A stretch of DNA of 64,000 nucleotides from Arthrobacter sp. OV608 (GCA_900110595.1 FOEZ01000006.1:1-64000), one strand, 5' to 3'. Numbered from the stretch's first letter, positions 34,132 to 43,283 are shown. Notes: generated by a model not told the origin, from the letters alone. Numbers and translations: made by a program.

Positions 34132-34690
34132 TTAGACGACGGCGCTGTCCCGGCTTTCGGTGCCTGCGCCTGGGGCGGCAGGCCGGTACGGCAGGTCAAG
34201 GGTGAAAACAGCCAGTGGGACTTTGGGCGGTTCCCGGTGGACGTCCCGCTCAGGCCGGTGTTCAAAACCAAACCGGACGTACAGGCGCTGCGAACGCAGG
34301 TTGTGCTGCGCGGTATCCAGGACCAGGCGTTCAGCACCCCACTCAGTGGCAATTTTCGCCCCTTCCGCAAGAAGCGCAGCACCAAACCCCTGTTTCCGGG
34401 CAGCGGGAAGTACGGCGAGCAGCCGCAGCTCCGCTTCACCTTCGCGGGCCCTGGCGGGCCTAGGGGACAGTGTGCGGGAAGACGCTGGCGGTACCCAGGA
34501 GCACGCCGTCGGTTCCCTCGGCCACCAGCAATACTCCCTGCTGGTCGCGGCCCTCGGCGTCCAACAGCAGGGCAAGGCGTTCCCCGTCCGGGAGCGATCC
34601 GCCCGGTTCGAGGTGGCCGAATCCAGCCAGCGTCAGTTGCCCGATGTCCCGGTATTCGTCGGGGCGTGCCCGGCGCACAATAAAAGTCAT
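34132..34690 (-). pseudogene. GNAT acetyltransferase with one-base frameshift
   Basis: The N-terminal frame starts MTFIVRRARPDEYRDIGQLT and runs through VLLVAEGTDGVLLGTASVFPH, then stops at a TAG; the next frame continues EGEAELRLLAVLPAARKQGFGAALLAEG, the acetyl-CoA-binding motif A (RxxGxG/A-type: ARKQGFGAA), and RLYVRFGFE. The frame shifts at the GGGG run 34463-34466 (plus strand); removal of one G joins the two parts into a standard GNAT N-acetyltransferase of about 185 aa. It lies 40 bases before the VOC gene on the same strand. As with the SDR at 33123, mutation and sequencing error cannot be told apart. Confidence 0.78.
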
Positions 34691-34934
34691 TGGCCCACCC
34701 TACGGCCCCAAAAATCAGCAGCCCAAGGCAGTTGAGCCGTGTTTCACGAGGTTGCGCTTTGTGTTTTCCAACGCCCCGTCGCGCGCCATCAGTGCTGGTC
34801 AGATGCCCCTTTTCGTTACTCCATGCTTCGGGCCATGACCGCATGTTGCCTACGGCGTCAGTGCGTTTCAGCCAGGATTGAACAGCGCGCCGGCGGGTGG
34901 TTGGTTGGAACAACCGGCCTTGAAAGGAAAGAAC
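34691..34934. other. Intergenic region, no gene seen
   Basis: This 244-bp divergent spacer between the GNAT gene and the flavin reductase gene holds no ORF with gene-like character. GGTTG-TTGGAA-CAACC at about 34899-34915 is a short inverted repeat near the flavin reductase start and could be an operator. Confidence 0.4.
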
Positions 34935-35453
34935 ATGACGGAATACTTTGATCTCACCCCGCAGCGCCTGCGCCACGTCCTGGGCCACTTTGCCTCCGGA
35001 CTGACCGTCATCACGGCCGCCACGGACAATGGTCCGGCGGGCTTCACGTGCCAGTCCTTCTCTTCCCTTTCGCTGGAACCCGCACTGGTCTCCTTCAGCC
35101 CGGCACGCAGCTCCAGCACCTGGCCGCAGCTGCGCAACGCCGGCCGGTTCACGGTCAACATCCTTCGCGCGGAGCACCAGCACCTGGCAGCCCAGTTCGC
35201 CCGGTCCGGCACCGACAAATTTGCCGGCGTGGACTACTCGGAGTCACCCCTGGGCAACCCCGTGCTGGACCAGGCGCTCGCCTGGGTGGATTGCGAACTG
35301 CATCAGGAGTACGACGGCGGCGATCACACCATTGTGGTGGGTGCCGTCCGCGCCCTGGGGGCACGGGACGGCGCAGAGCCGCTCCTCTTCTTCAAAGGCC
35401 GCTACTTCGAAGGAGTGGAAGCGCCCGCCCGCCGGCTGGAGCAGGTCGCATGA
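34935..35453 (+). CDS. Flavin reductase family protein
   Basis: 172 aa from ATG at 34935 after GAAAGGAAAGAAC. It belongs to the HpaC/HsaB flavin-reductase-like group: RLRHVLGHFASGLTVITAA, GPAGFTCQSFSSLSLEPALVSFSPAR (flavin-binding), RFTVNILRAEHQHLAAQFA and HTIVVGAVRAL. It uses NAD(P)H to reduce FMN or FAD and often feeds a two-component monooxygenase. No such oxygenase subunit is beside it; the Rox-like enzyme at 31332 is single-component and does not need it. Likely an independent flavin supplier. Confidence 0.87.
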   Translation: MTEYFDLTPQRLRHVLGHFASGLTVITAATDNGPAGFTCQSFSSLSLEPALVSFSPARSSSTWPQLRNAGRFTVNILRAEHQHLAAQFARSGTDKFAGVDYSESPLGNPVLDQALAWVDCELHQEYDGGDHTIVVGAVRALGARDGAEPLLFFKGRYFEGVEAPARRLEQVA

Positions 35454-35510
35454 CGGGGGCGAGGTCCCGCTCGCGGGGACGGGTCCGGCGCCGGGCAGGA
35501 GCCTGACGGC

Positions 35511-35945
35511 ATGATCGGCACACTCACCCGCAGGATCCAGGCGACCTGCGCTGATGAGCTTTCCCTGCTCCGCCGCCAGATGTATTCCCTGGCCTGGCAG
35601 GAGATCCGCGAAGGCGGGGTGGAGGGGGCCGCCACGGCGATGGCCCGCAAACCTTCGTGCGTAACCCACGGGGTCAGCGTGAACGTTGTCTGCTTCGCCC
35701 AACGCGCCACCCTTGAGGACGCGCCCTTGATGATTTCCGTCGCCATGCACCTCCACCCTGGCCGCCGGTCCGATGAGGTGTACTGGGAGGAGGCCGATGC
35801 GTGGGCGCAGGCGGTGGCCGGCCACGAACGGTTCAGGGTTGAAGCGCGCGGCGGCCTGGAAACCCTGGATGGCAGGGTCTTCCACTATGCGCTGACCGAG
35901 AAGGCGCCCGAGGCCCGGGCCGTTCCGCTGGCATGGCCGTCCTGA
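35511..35945 (+). CDS. Hypothetical protein
   Basis: 144 aa, ATG preceded by AGGAG at 8-9 bases. The sequence is soluble and mixed alpha/beta (LSLLRRQMYSLAWQEIREGG; GVSVNVVCFAQRATLEDAPL; MHLHPGRRSDEVYWEEADAWAQAV). I do not recognise a domain. Its position 57 bases after the flavin reductase gene on the same strand and just before a strong terminator suggests they share a message. Composition and codon use match neighbours. Confidence 0.6.
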   Translation: MIGTLTRRIQATCADELSLLRRQMYSLAWQEIREGGVEGAATAMARKPSCVTHGVSVNVVCFAQRATLEDAPLMISVAMHLHPGRRSDEVYWEEADAWAQAVAGHERFRVEARGGLETLDGRVFHYALTEKAPEARAVPLAWPS

Positions 35946-35950
35946 TCCAA

Positions 35951-35994
35951 GAAAGGCGCCGTCCAGGAGGCTCATGACCTGGACGGCGCCTTTC
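35951..35994. terminator. Bidirectional 17-bp hairpin terminator
   Basis: A perfect 17-bp stem (35951-35967 with 35978-35994) with a 10-base loop lies just after the hypothetical gene and before the convergent MHS transporter stop. The stem carries AAA/TTT at its base, then TTGCTTTCG on the plus strand. It is the clearest terminator in the window and serves both directions. Confidence 0.85.
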
Positions 35995-36009
35995 TTGCTT
36001 TCGTAAGTA

Positions 36010-37377
36010 TCAGTTAGAGCTGGAGTCTGCAGTTGCCGCGTTTTTTGCGTCCAGCTCCTGGGCGGCTGAAATACGCCGATCGAGGTTCGAAAGCGTTTCC
36101 GGAGCGAGGATTGTGGCGACCACGGTGATAACGCCAATGATGCTGAAGTACAGGATGACCCAGCCCGGCTTGCCGTTGCCGGCGGTGAGGAGCGCGACGG
36201 CGACAAGGGGTGCGATGCCGCCGGCCAGGACCGAGCCGAATTGGTAGCCCATGGACGCGCCGCTGTAGCGCAGCTTGGTGGAGAACAGTTCCGCGAAGAA
36301 CGCGGCCTGGGGGCCGTACATTGAGTTGTGGAAGACTGCGAGCCCGATGATGATGGCCAGCGTTGCCAGCAGTGCGCTGCCGGTATCCGTCATGACGAAG
36401 TACAGCGGGAAGAACAGGAGTCCGCCGATGGAACCGAACAGGTACAGCGGCTTGCGGCCGATCTTGTCGGAGAGGATTGCCCACAGCGGGACGGCGAAGA
36501 CGCCGATGGCGGAGGCAATCAGAACGGACATGGTGCCCTGGTTGGCGCGTTCAGCACCGAAGGTCTTCATGATGTAGACCACGGAGAAGGTGGTATACAG
36601 GTAAAACGCGGAGTTTTCGGCCAGGCGCATTCCGACGACCAGCCAGATGCCCTTGGTTTCCTTCTTCATGGCCTCGCCCAGCGGCTTCTTCGCGGTCTCG
36701 TTGGCCGCCAGGAGTTCCTTGAAGTCATTGGAGTCTTCGAGCTTATTGCGGACCACCATGCCGGTCACGATCAGGATGACGCTGAGCAGGAACGGCAGGC
36801 GCCAGGCCCAGGCGTCAAACTCGGCTGCCGGGACGGCTGCCTTGACGGCAAGGACGCTGGAGTTGGCCAGCAGCATGCCTGCCGGGACGCCCATCTGGGT
36901 GAAGCTACCGAAGAATCCGCTGCGTCCGGCAGGGGCGTGTTCGATGGAGATGACAGCCGCGCCGGCCCACTCGGCTCCGGCGCCAAAGCCCTGCAGCAGG
37001 CGCAGGACGGTCAGCAGGATGGGAGCCCAGACGCCGATCTGTGCGTAGGTGGGCAGCATTCCCATGGCCAGGGTGGCGAAACCCATGATGAGCAGGGAGA
37101 GCACCAGCATCGGCTTGCGGCCGATCTTGTCACCGAAGTGGCCGGCGAACATGCCGCCGAACGGGCGGGCAACGAAGCCCACCGCGTAGGTGACAAATGC
37201 CATCAGCAGGCCAGTGGCCGGATCCTGTTCCGGGAAGTACAGGCGGCTGAAGACACCGGTCGCGGCGAGCAGGCCGAAGATGTAGTAGTCATACCACTCA
37301 ATGGTGGTGCCGATGAAGCTGGCGAGGGGAACGCGCCACGGCGTCTTCGCCTTGGCTTGGGTGTTCGAGATCGTCAT
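36010..37377 (-). CDS. MFS transporter, metabolite:H+ symporter (MHS) family
   Basis: 455 aa from ATG at 37375-37377; upstream codons in the frame show no similarity. About 12 membrane helices with MHS signatures: SFIGTTIEWYDYYIFGLLAA (first helix), GFVARPFGGMFAGHFGDKIGRKPMLV (the RPxG and GDKxGRK loop-2-3 motif) and GAGAEWAGAAVISIEHAPAGRSGFFGS. MHS members import organic acids, betaines and similar solutes with protons. It is the third gene of the operon with an aldehyde dehydrogenase and an iron alcohol dehydrogenase, so it likely carries the hydroxy-acid substrate. Confidence 0.88.
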   Translation of the reverse strand: MTISNTQAKAKTPWRVPLASFIGTTIEWYDYYIFGLLAATGVFSRLYFPEQDPATGLLMAFVTYAVGFVARPFGGMFAGHFGDKIGRKPMLVLSLLIMGFATLAMGMLPTYAQIGVWAPILLTVLRLLQGFGAGAEWAGAAVISIEHAPAGRSGFFGSFTQMGVPAGMLLANSSVLAVKAAVPAAEFDAWAWRLPFLLSVILIVTGMVVRNKLEDSNDFKELLAANETAKKPLGEAMKKETKGIWLVVGMRLAENSAFYLYTTFSVVYIMKTFGAERANQGTMSVLIASAIGVFAVPLWAILSDKIGRKPLYLFGSIGGLLFFPLYFVMTDTGSALLATLAIIIGLAVFHNSMYGPQAAFFAELFSTKLRYSGASMGYQFGSVLAGGIAPLVAVALLTAGNGKPGWVILYFSIIGVITVVATILAPETLSNLDRRISAAQELDAKNAATADSSSN

Positions 37378-37417
37378 TAATCTTTTCTTTCGGATGGAGA
37401 CGGTGGGACCGGCAGTG

Positions 37418-38893
37418 CTACCAGTCGAGGGCGATGTATTTGGTTTCGGTGAAGTCCAGCAGGCCCTGGTGGGCACCTTCGCGGCCCAGGCCGCTCTGCT
37501 TTACGCCACCGAACGGTGCTGCGGGGTCTGACACAAGTCCGCGGTTGAGGGCCACCATTCCGCTTTCGATGCGCTCGGAGACCCGGAGCCCCCGGCGGAG
37601 GTCCTCGGTGAACACGTACGCGGCGAGGCCGTACTCGGAGTCGTTTGCGGCTGCGATGACTTCCTCTTCGGTGTCGAAGGGGATGACCGAGGCCACCGGT
37701 CCGAAGATTTCCTCGGTGACCATACGGGCCTGAAGCGGCACGTTGGTCACGACGGTGGGCGGGTAGTAGTACCCGGCGCCGTCGACGGCCTGGCCGCCGG
37801 CGAGGAGCCGTGCGCCCTGGCTGACCGCGTCGCGGACCAGCGAGTCGACTTTGCGGACGCTGGCCTCATCCACCAAAGGTCCAACTTCGGTGCTGGCATC
37901 GGTGCCTGGGCCCACCCGCATGGCGCCCATGCGTTCGGCCAACCGGCGGGCGAACTCGTCGTGGATGCCGCGCTGGACGTAGATCCGGTTCGCCGCGGTG
38001 CAGGCCTGTCCGCCGTTGCGCATCTTGGCTACCATCGCGCCCTCGAGCGCCAGGTCCAGGTCTGCGTCATCGAACACCAGGAACGGGGCGTTGCCGCCTA
38101 GTTCCATGGAGCATTTGAGGACGTTGTCGGCGGCCTGGCGGAGCAGGTGGCGTCCGACGCTGGTGGAACCGGTGAAGGACAGCTTGCGCACCCGGGGGTC
38201 GGCGAGGATGGGCGTCATGACTTCGCTGGTCTTGCTCGTGGTGATGATGTTCACCACGCCTGCCGGGACACCGGCGTCGATCATCAGCTGGGCGATCGCC
38301 AGGGTGGTCAGCGGCGTGAGCGTGGCCGGCTTGAGCACTGCGGTGCAGCCGGCGGCCAGCGCCGGCGCCAGCTTCCGGGTAGCCATGGCCGCCGGGAAGT
38401 TCCAGGGGGTGATCAGGACGCAGACGCCGATCGGCATGTGCTGGACGAGGATCCGGTTGGCGCCCGACGGCGAGACGGACACATCGCCGATGATCCGGAC
38501 CGCTTCCTCGGCGTACCAGCGGAAGAATTCGGCGGCATACGCCACTTCGCCGCGGGCGTCGCTGAGGGCTTTGCCGTTTTCGAGGGAGATGAGGCGGGCG
38601 ATCTGCTCGCTGCGCTCGGTCATCAGGTCGAAGCAGCGGCGCAGGATTTCAGCCCGCCGGCGCGGCGGGGTCGCTGCCCAGTCCGGGAAGGCTGCGGCGG
38701 CGGCGTCGACGGAGGCGAGCCCGTCCTCGACATCGGCGTCGGCGATGTCGGTGATGACGGAAGCATCGGAGGGGTTGATCACCTCGACGGTGTCACCGTT
38801 GCTGGCGTCCTGCCACTTCCCGGCAACCAGCAGCTGGCGGGGCACGGTCAGGCCGTTAATGTCGAGCGGTTCAGAGATTGAAAGGAGGGTCAT
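37418..38893 (-). CDS. gabD: Succinate-semialdehyde dehydrogenase-type aldehyde dehydrogenase
   Basis: 491 aa, aldehyde dehydrogenase superfamily. Catalytic Glu is in MELGGNAPFLVFDDAD and the nucleophilic Cys in RNGGQACTAANRIYVQ; NAD site signatures are PWNFPAAMATRKLAPALAAGC and FTGSTSVGRHLL. The SSADH-type C-terminus EIFGPVASVIPFDTEEE and SDPAAPFGGVKQSGLGREG favours succinate semialdehyde oxidation to succinate. Paired with an iron-type alcohol dehydrogenase this would complete 4-hydroxybutyrate to succinate. The assignment to GabD rather than a related semialdehyde dehydrogenase is moderate. Confidence 0.82.
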   Translation of the reverse strand: MTLLSISEPLDINGLTVPRQLLVAGKWQDASNGDTVEVINPSDASVITDIADADVEDGLASVDAAAAAFPDWAATPPRRRAEILRRCFDLMTERSEQIARLISLENGKALSDARGEVAYAAEFFRWYAEEAVRIIGDVSVSPSGANRILVQHMPIGVCVLITPWNFPAAMATRKLAPALAAGCTAVLKPATLTPLTTLAIAQLMIDAGVPAGVVNIITTSKTSEVMTPILADPRVRKLSFTGSTSVGRHLLRQAADNVLKCSMELGGNAPFLVFDDADLDLALEGAMVAKMRNGGQACTAANRIYVQRGIHDEFARRLAERMGAMRVGPGTDASTEVGPLVDEASVRKVDSLVRDAVSQGARLLAGGQAVDGAGYYYPPTVVTNVPLQARMVTEEIFGPVASVIPFDTEEEVIAAANDSEYGLAAYVFTEDLRRGLRVSERIESGMVALNRGLVSDPAAPFGGVKQSGLGREGAHQGLLDFTETKYIALDW

Positions 38894-38913
38894 CAGTGGT
38901 CCTTAAGTGCTGA

Positions 38914-40164
38914 TCAACGGATGGTGCGGTCGCCGGCATAGGCAGCGGAAACGATGGAGGTGACGGCGTCGAGGTCAAGCGGCACCGGGTTGTTGTCGAT
39001 GAGCCGCTTCGAGTTCAGCGACAGTTTGGCGATCTGGGCGAGGTCGCTTTCCTGCACGCCAAGGTCCTGCAGCGTCGGGGGCAGCTCGATGGCTGCGATG
39101 ACCTCATCGATTGCCTCAACACCTGCGACGGCAGCGGCACGGGTGTCCAGCCCGCGGATGTCGCGCCCCAGGGCTTCAGCGATCTGCGCCAGCTGCGGCT
39201 GGATGGCCTCGAAGTTGTGCCGGACAACGTAGGGCAGCAGAAGGCCGACGCCCACGCCGTGGGGAGTGTGGGTGAGGGCGCCTACCGGGTACTGGATGGC
39301 GTGTGCCGCCGCGGTTCCGGCGTTGCTGAGGACCACGCCGCCGTAGAGTGCGGCGAGCATCATCCCGGCCCGGGCCTCGGTGTTTTCGGGGTCCTTGTAG
39401 GCGGTCACCAGGCTACGGCCCACGAGTCCGATGCCGTTCAGGGCAATGGAGTCCGTCAGGATGTTCTTGCCGACGAAGACCCGTTCGCTTGCCAGTGAGG
39501 AGGTGGGTTCCCGGGTGATGGCGGTGAAGGACTCCACCAGGTGCACGAAGGTGTCAGCGCCGGTCGCCGCCGTCAGGGACGGCGGGCAGGAGTAGGTCAA
39601 CTCGGGGTCGCACACCGAGGCGAACGGGATGATGTGGGGGCTCGAGATGCCCATTTTCATGCCAAGTTCAGGATCGGACACGACGGCGATGGCCGTGGCT
39701 TCGGAACCGGTGCCGGCGGTGGTGGGCAGCGCGATGACGGGCTTGACGGGGCCGGGGACGGCGAACTCGCCGTAGTAGTCGCTGGGCTTGCCGCCGTGGG
39801 TGAGCAGCACGGAGACGACCTTTGCCATGTCCATGCAGCTGCCGCCGCCGAAACCGATGATGACATCGATCTCCTGGCCCTTGAGCTCCTCGACGCAGGC
39901 CACGATCCCGGGCACCGGCAACTCCGCCTGGGTGTCGCCGTAAACCCGGACGGTCAGGTTCTTGTCTTCGAGGCTGCGGACCAGGGCTGAAAGGTCCTCG
40001 GAGACGGCCAGCCGCGGATCGGTGCAGATGAGGACGTCGGTTCCGAATTCGGCTGCGATATCGGCGACGGCGAAGCGCTGCTGGGCGCCGACGACGACGC
40101 TCCGCGGCAGACGGAGGACGCCGAAAGTTGCGGGACGGATACCCGCTGCGTGCGCACACGACAT
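38914..40164 (-). CDS. Iron-containing alcohol dehydrogenase
   Basis: 416 aa, type III (Fe-dependent) dehydrogenase. NAD(P)-binding GFGGGSCMDMAKVVSVLL, the second signature PTTAGTGSEATAIAVVSD, and the metal site residues in ATGADTFVHLVES and the C-terminal HTPHGVGVGLLLPYVVRHNF are all visible. Best context-based guess is 4-hydroxybutyrate dehydrogenase, which makes succinate semialdehyde for the next gene product. First gene of the operon; the gap to the next gene is 20 bases. A long spacer with the regulator gene lies upstream. Confidence 0.85.
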   Translation of the reverse strand: MSCAHAAGIRPATFGVLRLPRSVVVGAQQRFAVADIAAEFGTDVLICTDPRLAVSEDLSALVRSLEDKNLTVRVYGDTQAELPVPGIVACVEELKGQEIDVIIGFGGGSCMDMAKVVSVLLTHGGKPSDYYGEFAVPGPVKPVIALPTTAGTGSEATAIAVVSDPELGMKMGISSPHIIPFASVCDPELTYSCPPSLTAATGADTFVHLVESFTAITREPTSSLASERVFVGKNILTDSIALNGIGLVGRSLVTAYKDPENTEARAGMMLAALYGGVVLSNAGTAAAHAIQYPVGALTHTPHGVGVGLLLPYVVRHNFEAIQPQLAQIAEALGRDIRGLDTRAAAVAGVEAIDEVIAAIELPPTLQDLGVQESDLAQIAKLSLNSKRLIDNNPVPLDLDAVTSIVSAAYAGDRTIR

Positions 40165-40332
40165 TGTGAATAACTCCTAGAAATGGGATGGGCGGGCTTC
40201 CTGAAAGGTGCCGCAGATCTCAGCATTCCAGAAGCGGGTGACCCTCACCATGTGGTTCCATGCCATATAAATGGCCAGCACGTGTGTGTCGGTGCCATGG
40301 GCTTTGGGCTGGCGGCAAAGAGGGTGCGTTGT

Positions 40333-42300
40333 TCAGGAACCGGCGGAACCGACGCCTGCCGTCTTCATTCGCCACAAGCGCAGCGCAACCTGGACGTCCA
40401 GGGAACGGCTTCCCCGGCGCCACGAGGCACCCGCCAGCGCGTCGATCCGGTCCAGCCGTTGTCTCAGGGTGTTCGAGTGGATGTGAAGCGCATCGGCCGT
40501 CTCTTGCGTGGCGCCACCGTTGTTGTGGAACGTCCACGCTGTGAGAACCAACTGTGTGCCCCGCCGCTCGTCGTAGTCCAGGAGGGGCCCCAACTGCGCA
40601 GAGAGCAGTTGTCCAGCGAAAGGGCTATCCATCGCTCCGAGCAGCATCCCCGCGGTACCCAGGGCTGCGCGGTCCGCTGCCTCTCCGTCACGCGAGAGGG
40701 CCTGCAGGGCACGGAGGACGGAGTGGGCTTCACTGTGGGCCGTGGAGAGTCGGGCAAAGCCGGTCACTGGCTCTGAGGACCCAACGGTGGCCGTGATGCG
40801 GCGTCGCCTTAGTTCGTCAATGATGGATTGGCCGGCGCGGCCGGAAGCGCGGGCGTCATCCTGACGGCTGCCGTTCCCGTCCACAGGTTCAATGATGCAC
40901 AGATGTGATTCGTGCAGTGCGGTGATTCCCGGGCTGCCCTCGGACCGGTGCCTGAGCACGGAAAGAGCCCGTTGGCGCTGGTCGTCGGCGACGCCCACCA
41001 CGCGAACTGCGAGCCGGGCGTGGTTTGCCAAGCCGAACTGCCCGGCCCTGCGGGTCAGTGCGGCCGAGTGCTCAGCCCGGGGGCTGAGCAGGTCATCGAT
41101 GAGTTCGAGCTGCAGACGGTATTGGGCGTCCTGATAGGTGCGTTCGAAAAGCAGCGACACACTGAGCACCAGGGCGCTGCGTTCCAGGACGGCGAGCTGG
41201 GCCGGGCGCAGCTGCTCTGCGACGATCAGGGAGGCCAGGTGCTGCTCGCCCGCGACGGCAGACATGACTGTGTACTTCTTGTCGTTGACCTCGAACTCGA
41301 TGGCCACACTCTTGGCAGCTGACTCCTCGGCGGCGCTCAGGGCCGGAAGGCTTCCAAAGTCAGGATGCGCCGTCCCGTCCGCCAGCGGCTCGCCCATGGG
41401 CGAAACCAAGAAGACAGGACTGCCGAGGGACTCGGCCAGCAGGTGGAGCAGGTGTGGAAGGCTTCCGGCTGACGCCAGGGTCTCCATGAGCCGTCGGTCC
41501 AGGGTTGAGAGCTCTTCGAGTGCCTGCATGTGGGACAGGTTCTGTTGCTGTGCCTGGTCCAGCCGCGCTAGAGCATCAGCCATCTCGCTGAAGTAGCGGG
41601 CGTTTTCCAGCGCGACGGCAGCGTGCGTACCGATGGATTCCATGAGCGCCACGTCGTCACTGCTGAAATCGTGTGCATGCCTGTCGGCCACCAGCAGCGC
41701 GCCGATCACTTTCCCTTCTGCGCGAAGGGGAACGCCCATGATCGCCCGGACACCTTCGGCCGCCACAGCAGCGTCGCTGGATTCCAGATGGGATTTTGAC
41801 CCGTCCAAGAGGTAGTCCGCGCTCTGGGCCGGCGCCTCGCCGGTGGCCACAGCACCGAGCACGCCTTCGCCCAGGGGCATGCGGATGTTCCGGAAAAGAG
41901 CGGTCGTTGCGCCGTCGGTCACCCGGACGTAGGACTCGCCGGTGTCATAGTTGTTCAGGCTCAAGTAGGCGATGTCGCTGCCGATCAAAGACCGGGTGCG
42001 CCGTACGATGGCCTTGAGCACCGCCTCGACATCGCGTATGCCCGTCAGGTCGGTAGCCGTATCGTAGAGCACGCGAAGCAGACCCTCCCTGCGGCTCGCC
42101 TCCCATAACCGTGCGTTCAGCCGGCGCGCGGCTGCAGCGCTTGACTGGTCGATGGACCCGGAGTCCAGCCAGGCAGAGAGCGTCGTCTCCAGTTCAGCCG
42201 CGGAGATGCCGCGATCAAGCATGTCCATAATCTGGCCGGCACCCTTGGCATCGCCCGACGTGCCGCCGCCATGAACAGCAGAGACGTCATTCGTAGCCAT
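40333..42300 (-). CDS. GAF-domain regulator with PucR/CdaR-type helix-turn-helix
   Basis: 655 aa. After about 50 residues comes a GAF sensor (about 95-230: RSLIGSDIAYLSLNNYDTG, AIMGVPLRAEGKVIGALLVADRH), a coiled linker (DQAQQQNLSHMQALEELSTLDRRLMETLA), a second sensor-like segment with a GGDEF-like/PucR-type fold (about 390-560), and the C-terminal HTH of the PucR type, ALHIHSNTLRQRLDRIDALAGASW. It probably senses a small organic molecule and activates the divergent-in-function, same-strand operon that starts at 40164, 168 bases downstream. No direct operator was recognised. Confidence 0.82.
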   Translation of the reverse strand: MATNDVSAVHGGGTSGDAKGAGQIMDMLDRGISAAELETTLSAWLDSGSIDQSSAAAARRLNARLWEASRREGLLRVLYDTATDLTGIRDVEAVLKAIVRRTRSLIGSDIAYLSLNNYDTGESYVRVTDGATTALFRNIRMPLGEGVLGAVATGEAPAQSADYLLDGSKSHLESSDAAVAAEGVRAIMGVPLRAEGKVIGALLVADRHAHDFSSDDVALMESIGTHAAVALENARYFSEMADALARLDQAQQQNLSHMQALEELSTLDRRLMETLASAGSLPHLLHLLAESLGSPVFLVSPMGEPLADGTAHPDFGSLPALSAAEESAAKSVAIEFEVNDKKYTVMSAVAGEQHLASLIVAEQLRPAQLAVLERSALVLSVSLLFERTYQDAQYRLQLELIDDLLSPRAEHSAALTRRAGQFGLANHARLAVRVVGVADDQRQRALSVLRHRSEGSPGITALHESHLCIIEPVDGNGSRQDDARASGRAGQSIIDELRRRRITATVGSSEPVTGFARLSTAHSEAHSVLRALQALSRDGEAADRAALGTAGMLLGAMDSPFAGQLLSAQLGPLLDYDERRGTQLVLTAWTFHNNGGATQETADALHIHSNTLRQRLDRIDALAGASWRRGSRSLDVQVALRLWRMKTAGVGSAGS

Positions 42301-42347
42301 GAGCCAATGCTAGTCCGGAGTCCACGGCGCAAACCCAGGAGGAGGCT

Positions 42348-43151
42348 TCAGTAAACGGAGCCCTCGAGCAGCTCGGAAAGCCTGCTTGCTGCACGCCGTA
42401 GTTCCGGGACGCCTGCCTTGAGCGTGGCCTCGCTGGCTGCCTCCACGGGACTGGTGAGGGAAATCGACTCGCTCGGGCGGCGCCCCGTCCTGTTCGGCAC
42501 GGCCACGGCTACGGAGAGAACCCCAGTGGCCCGCTCATCCGCAGAGTACGCATACTCGGCGTCGGGCTCGGGCAGCCTGGAGCGGAGCTCCCCGGCGGTC
42601 AGTTCAGGGTCCTGACCCGCAGCAACCGCCGCCGCCACCACCTGCTCCAGCTCGTCGTCGGACGCCGAAGCGAGCAGGATCTTGCCGGCGGCGCCTAGTG
42701 TGAGCGGCAGCCGCTTGCCCAGCGGAAGGTCGTATCGCAGCGGGGCCTCGCCGTCCACCCGCGCCACGAGGATGCGTTCAAACCCCAGCCGCGTATACAG
42801 CGACGCCGTTAGTCCGGTCTGTGATGCGACCTGCTGGAGGATGGGCCGGGCGGCGACCACGAGCGGATCGTTTTCGAGGAAACTCCGGGCGGCGGGCAGG
42901 ACCGCCGGCCCTATCCGGTAGGACTTGTCGGTCTGGCTCACCATGCCGAAGTCCTGCAGCACCCGCAGGATCCGCAACGTGGTGGGCAGGCTCATGCCGC
43001 AATTCCTGGCCAGGTCGCTGAGCCGCTGCGGCCGCTCAGCGCGCTGCAGCTCCGCGAAGACCTCCATGGCCCGTGAGAGGGAGCGCATGTTCGAGGCTTT
43101 AGGGCCTTCCTCTGCCGGGGCACCCGAGGCGCTGGATGTCGTCGTCGTCAT
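42348..43151 (-). CDS. IclR family transcriptional regulator
   Basis: 267 aa. The N-terminal winged helix-turn-helix reads FAELQRAERPQRLSDLARNCGMSLPTTLRILRVLQDFGMVSQ; residues about 95-260 are the IclR effector domain (LTASLYTRLGFERILVARVDGEAPLRY). It is divergent from the Tct/aldolase/TRAP operon. An IclR-type palindrome (TTTCA-N5-TGAAA) lies just past the -10 of the promoter of that operon, so this regulator most likely represses it until a pathway compound binds. Confidence 0.9.
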   Translation of the reverse strand: MTTTTSSASGAPAEEGPKASNMRSLSRAMEVFAELQRAERPQRLSDLARNCGMSLPTTLRILRVLQDFGMVSQTDKSYRIGPAVLPAARSFLENDPLVVAARPILQQVASQTGLTASLYTRLGFERILVARVDGEAPLRYDLPLGKRLPLTLGAAGKILLASASDDELEQVVAAAVAAGQDPELTAGELRSRLPEPDAEYAYSADERATGVLSVAVAVPNRTGRRPSESISLTSPVEAASEATLKAGVPELRRAASRLSELLEGSVY

Positions 43152-43179
43152 TCTTCCATTCTATGTAAGTTCCTTGCGC

Positions 43180-43208
43180 TTGACAGCTCATGTGTCTGCT
43201 GTCACTAT
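43180..43208 (+). promoter_or_regulatory. Promoter of the Tct/aldolase/TRAP operon
   Basis: A consensus -35 TTGACA (43180-43185) is followed after 17 bases by CACTAT (43203-43208) as -10. It points to the tctB-type gene, whose ATG is at 43284, and leaves an untranslated leader that includes the IclR palindrome. Confidence 0.55.
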
Positions 43209-43227
43209 TTCTCTGTACGCAATATAG

Positions 43228-43242
43228 TTTCATCCTGTGAAA
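43228..43242 (+). promoter_or_regulatory. IclR-type operator
   Basis: TTTCATCCTGTGAAA has inverted arms TTTCA/TGAAA around 5 bases. It lies 20-34 bases after the -10 element, in the transcribed leader, which fits repression. Confidence 0.65.
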
Positions 43243-43283
43243 TGAAGCAACGCAGGCTGGAACCACGCACGGAGAAGGAACCC

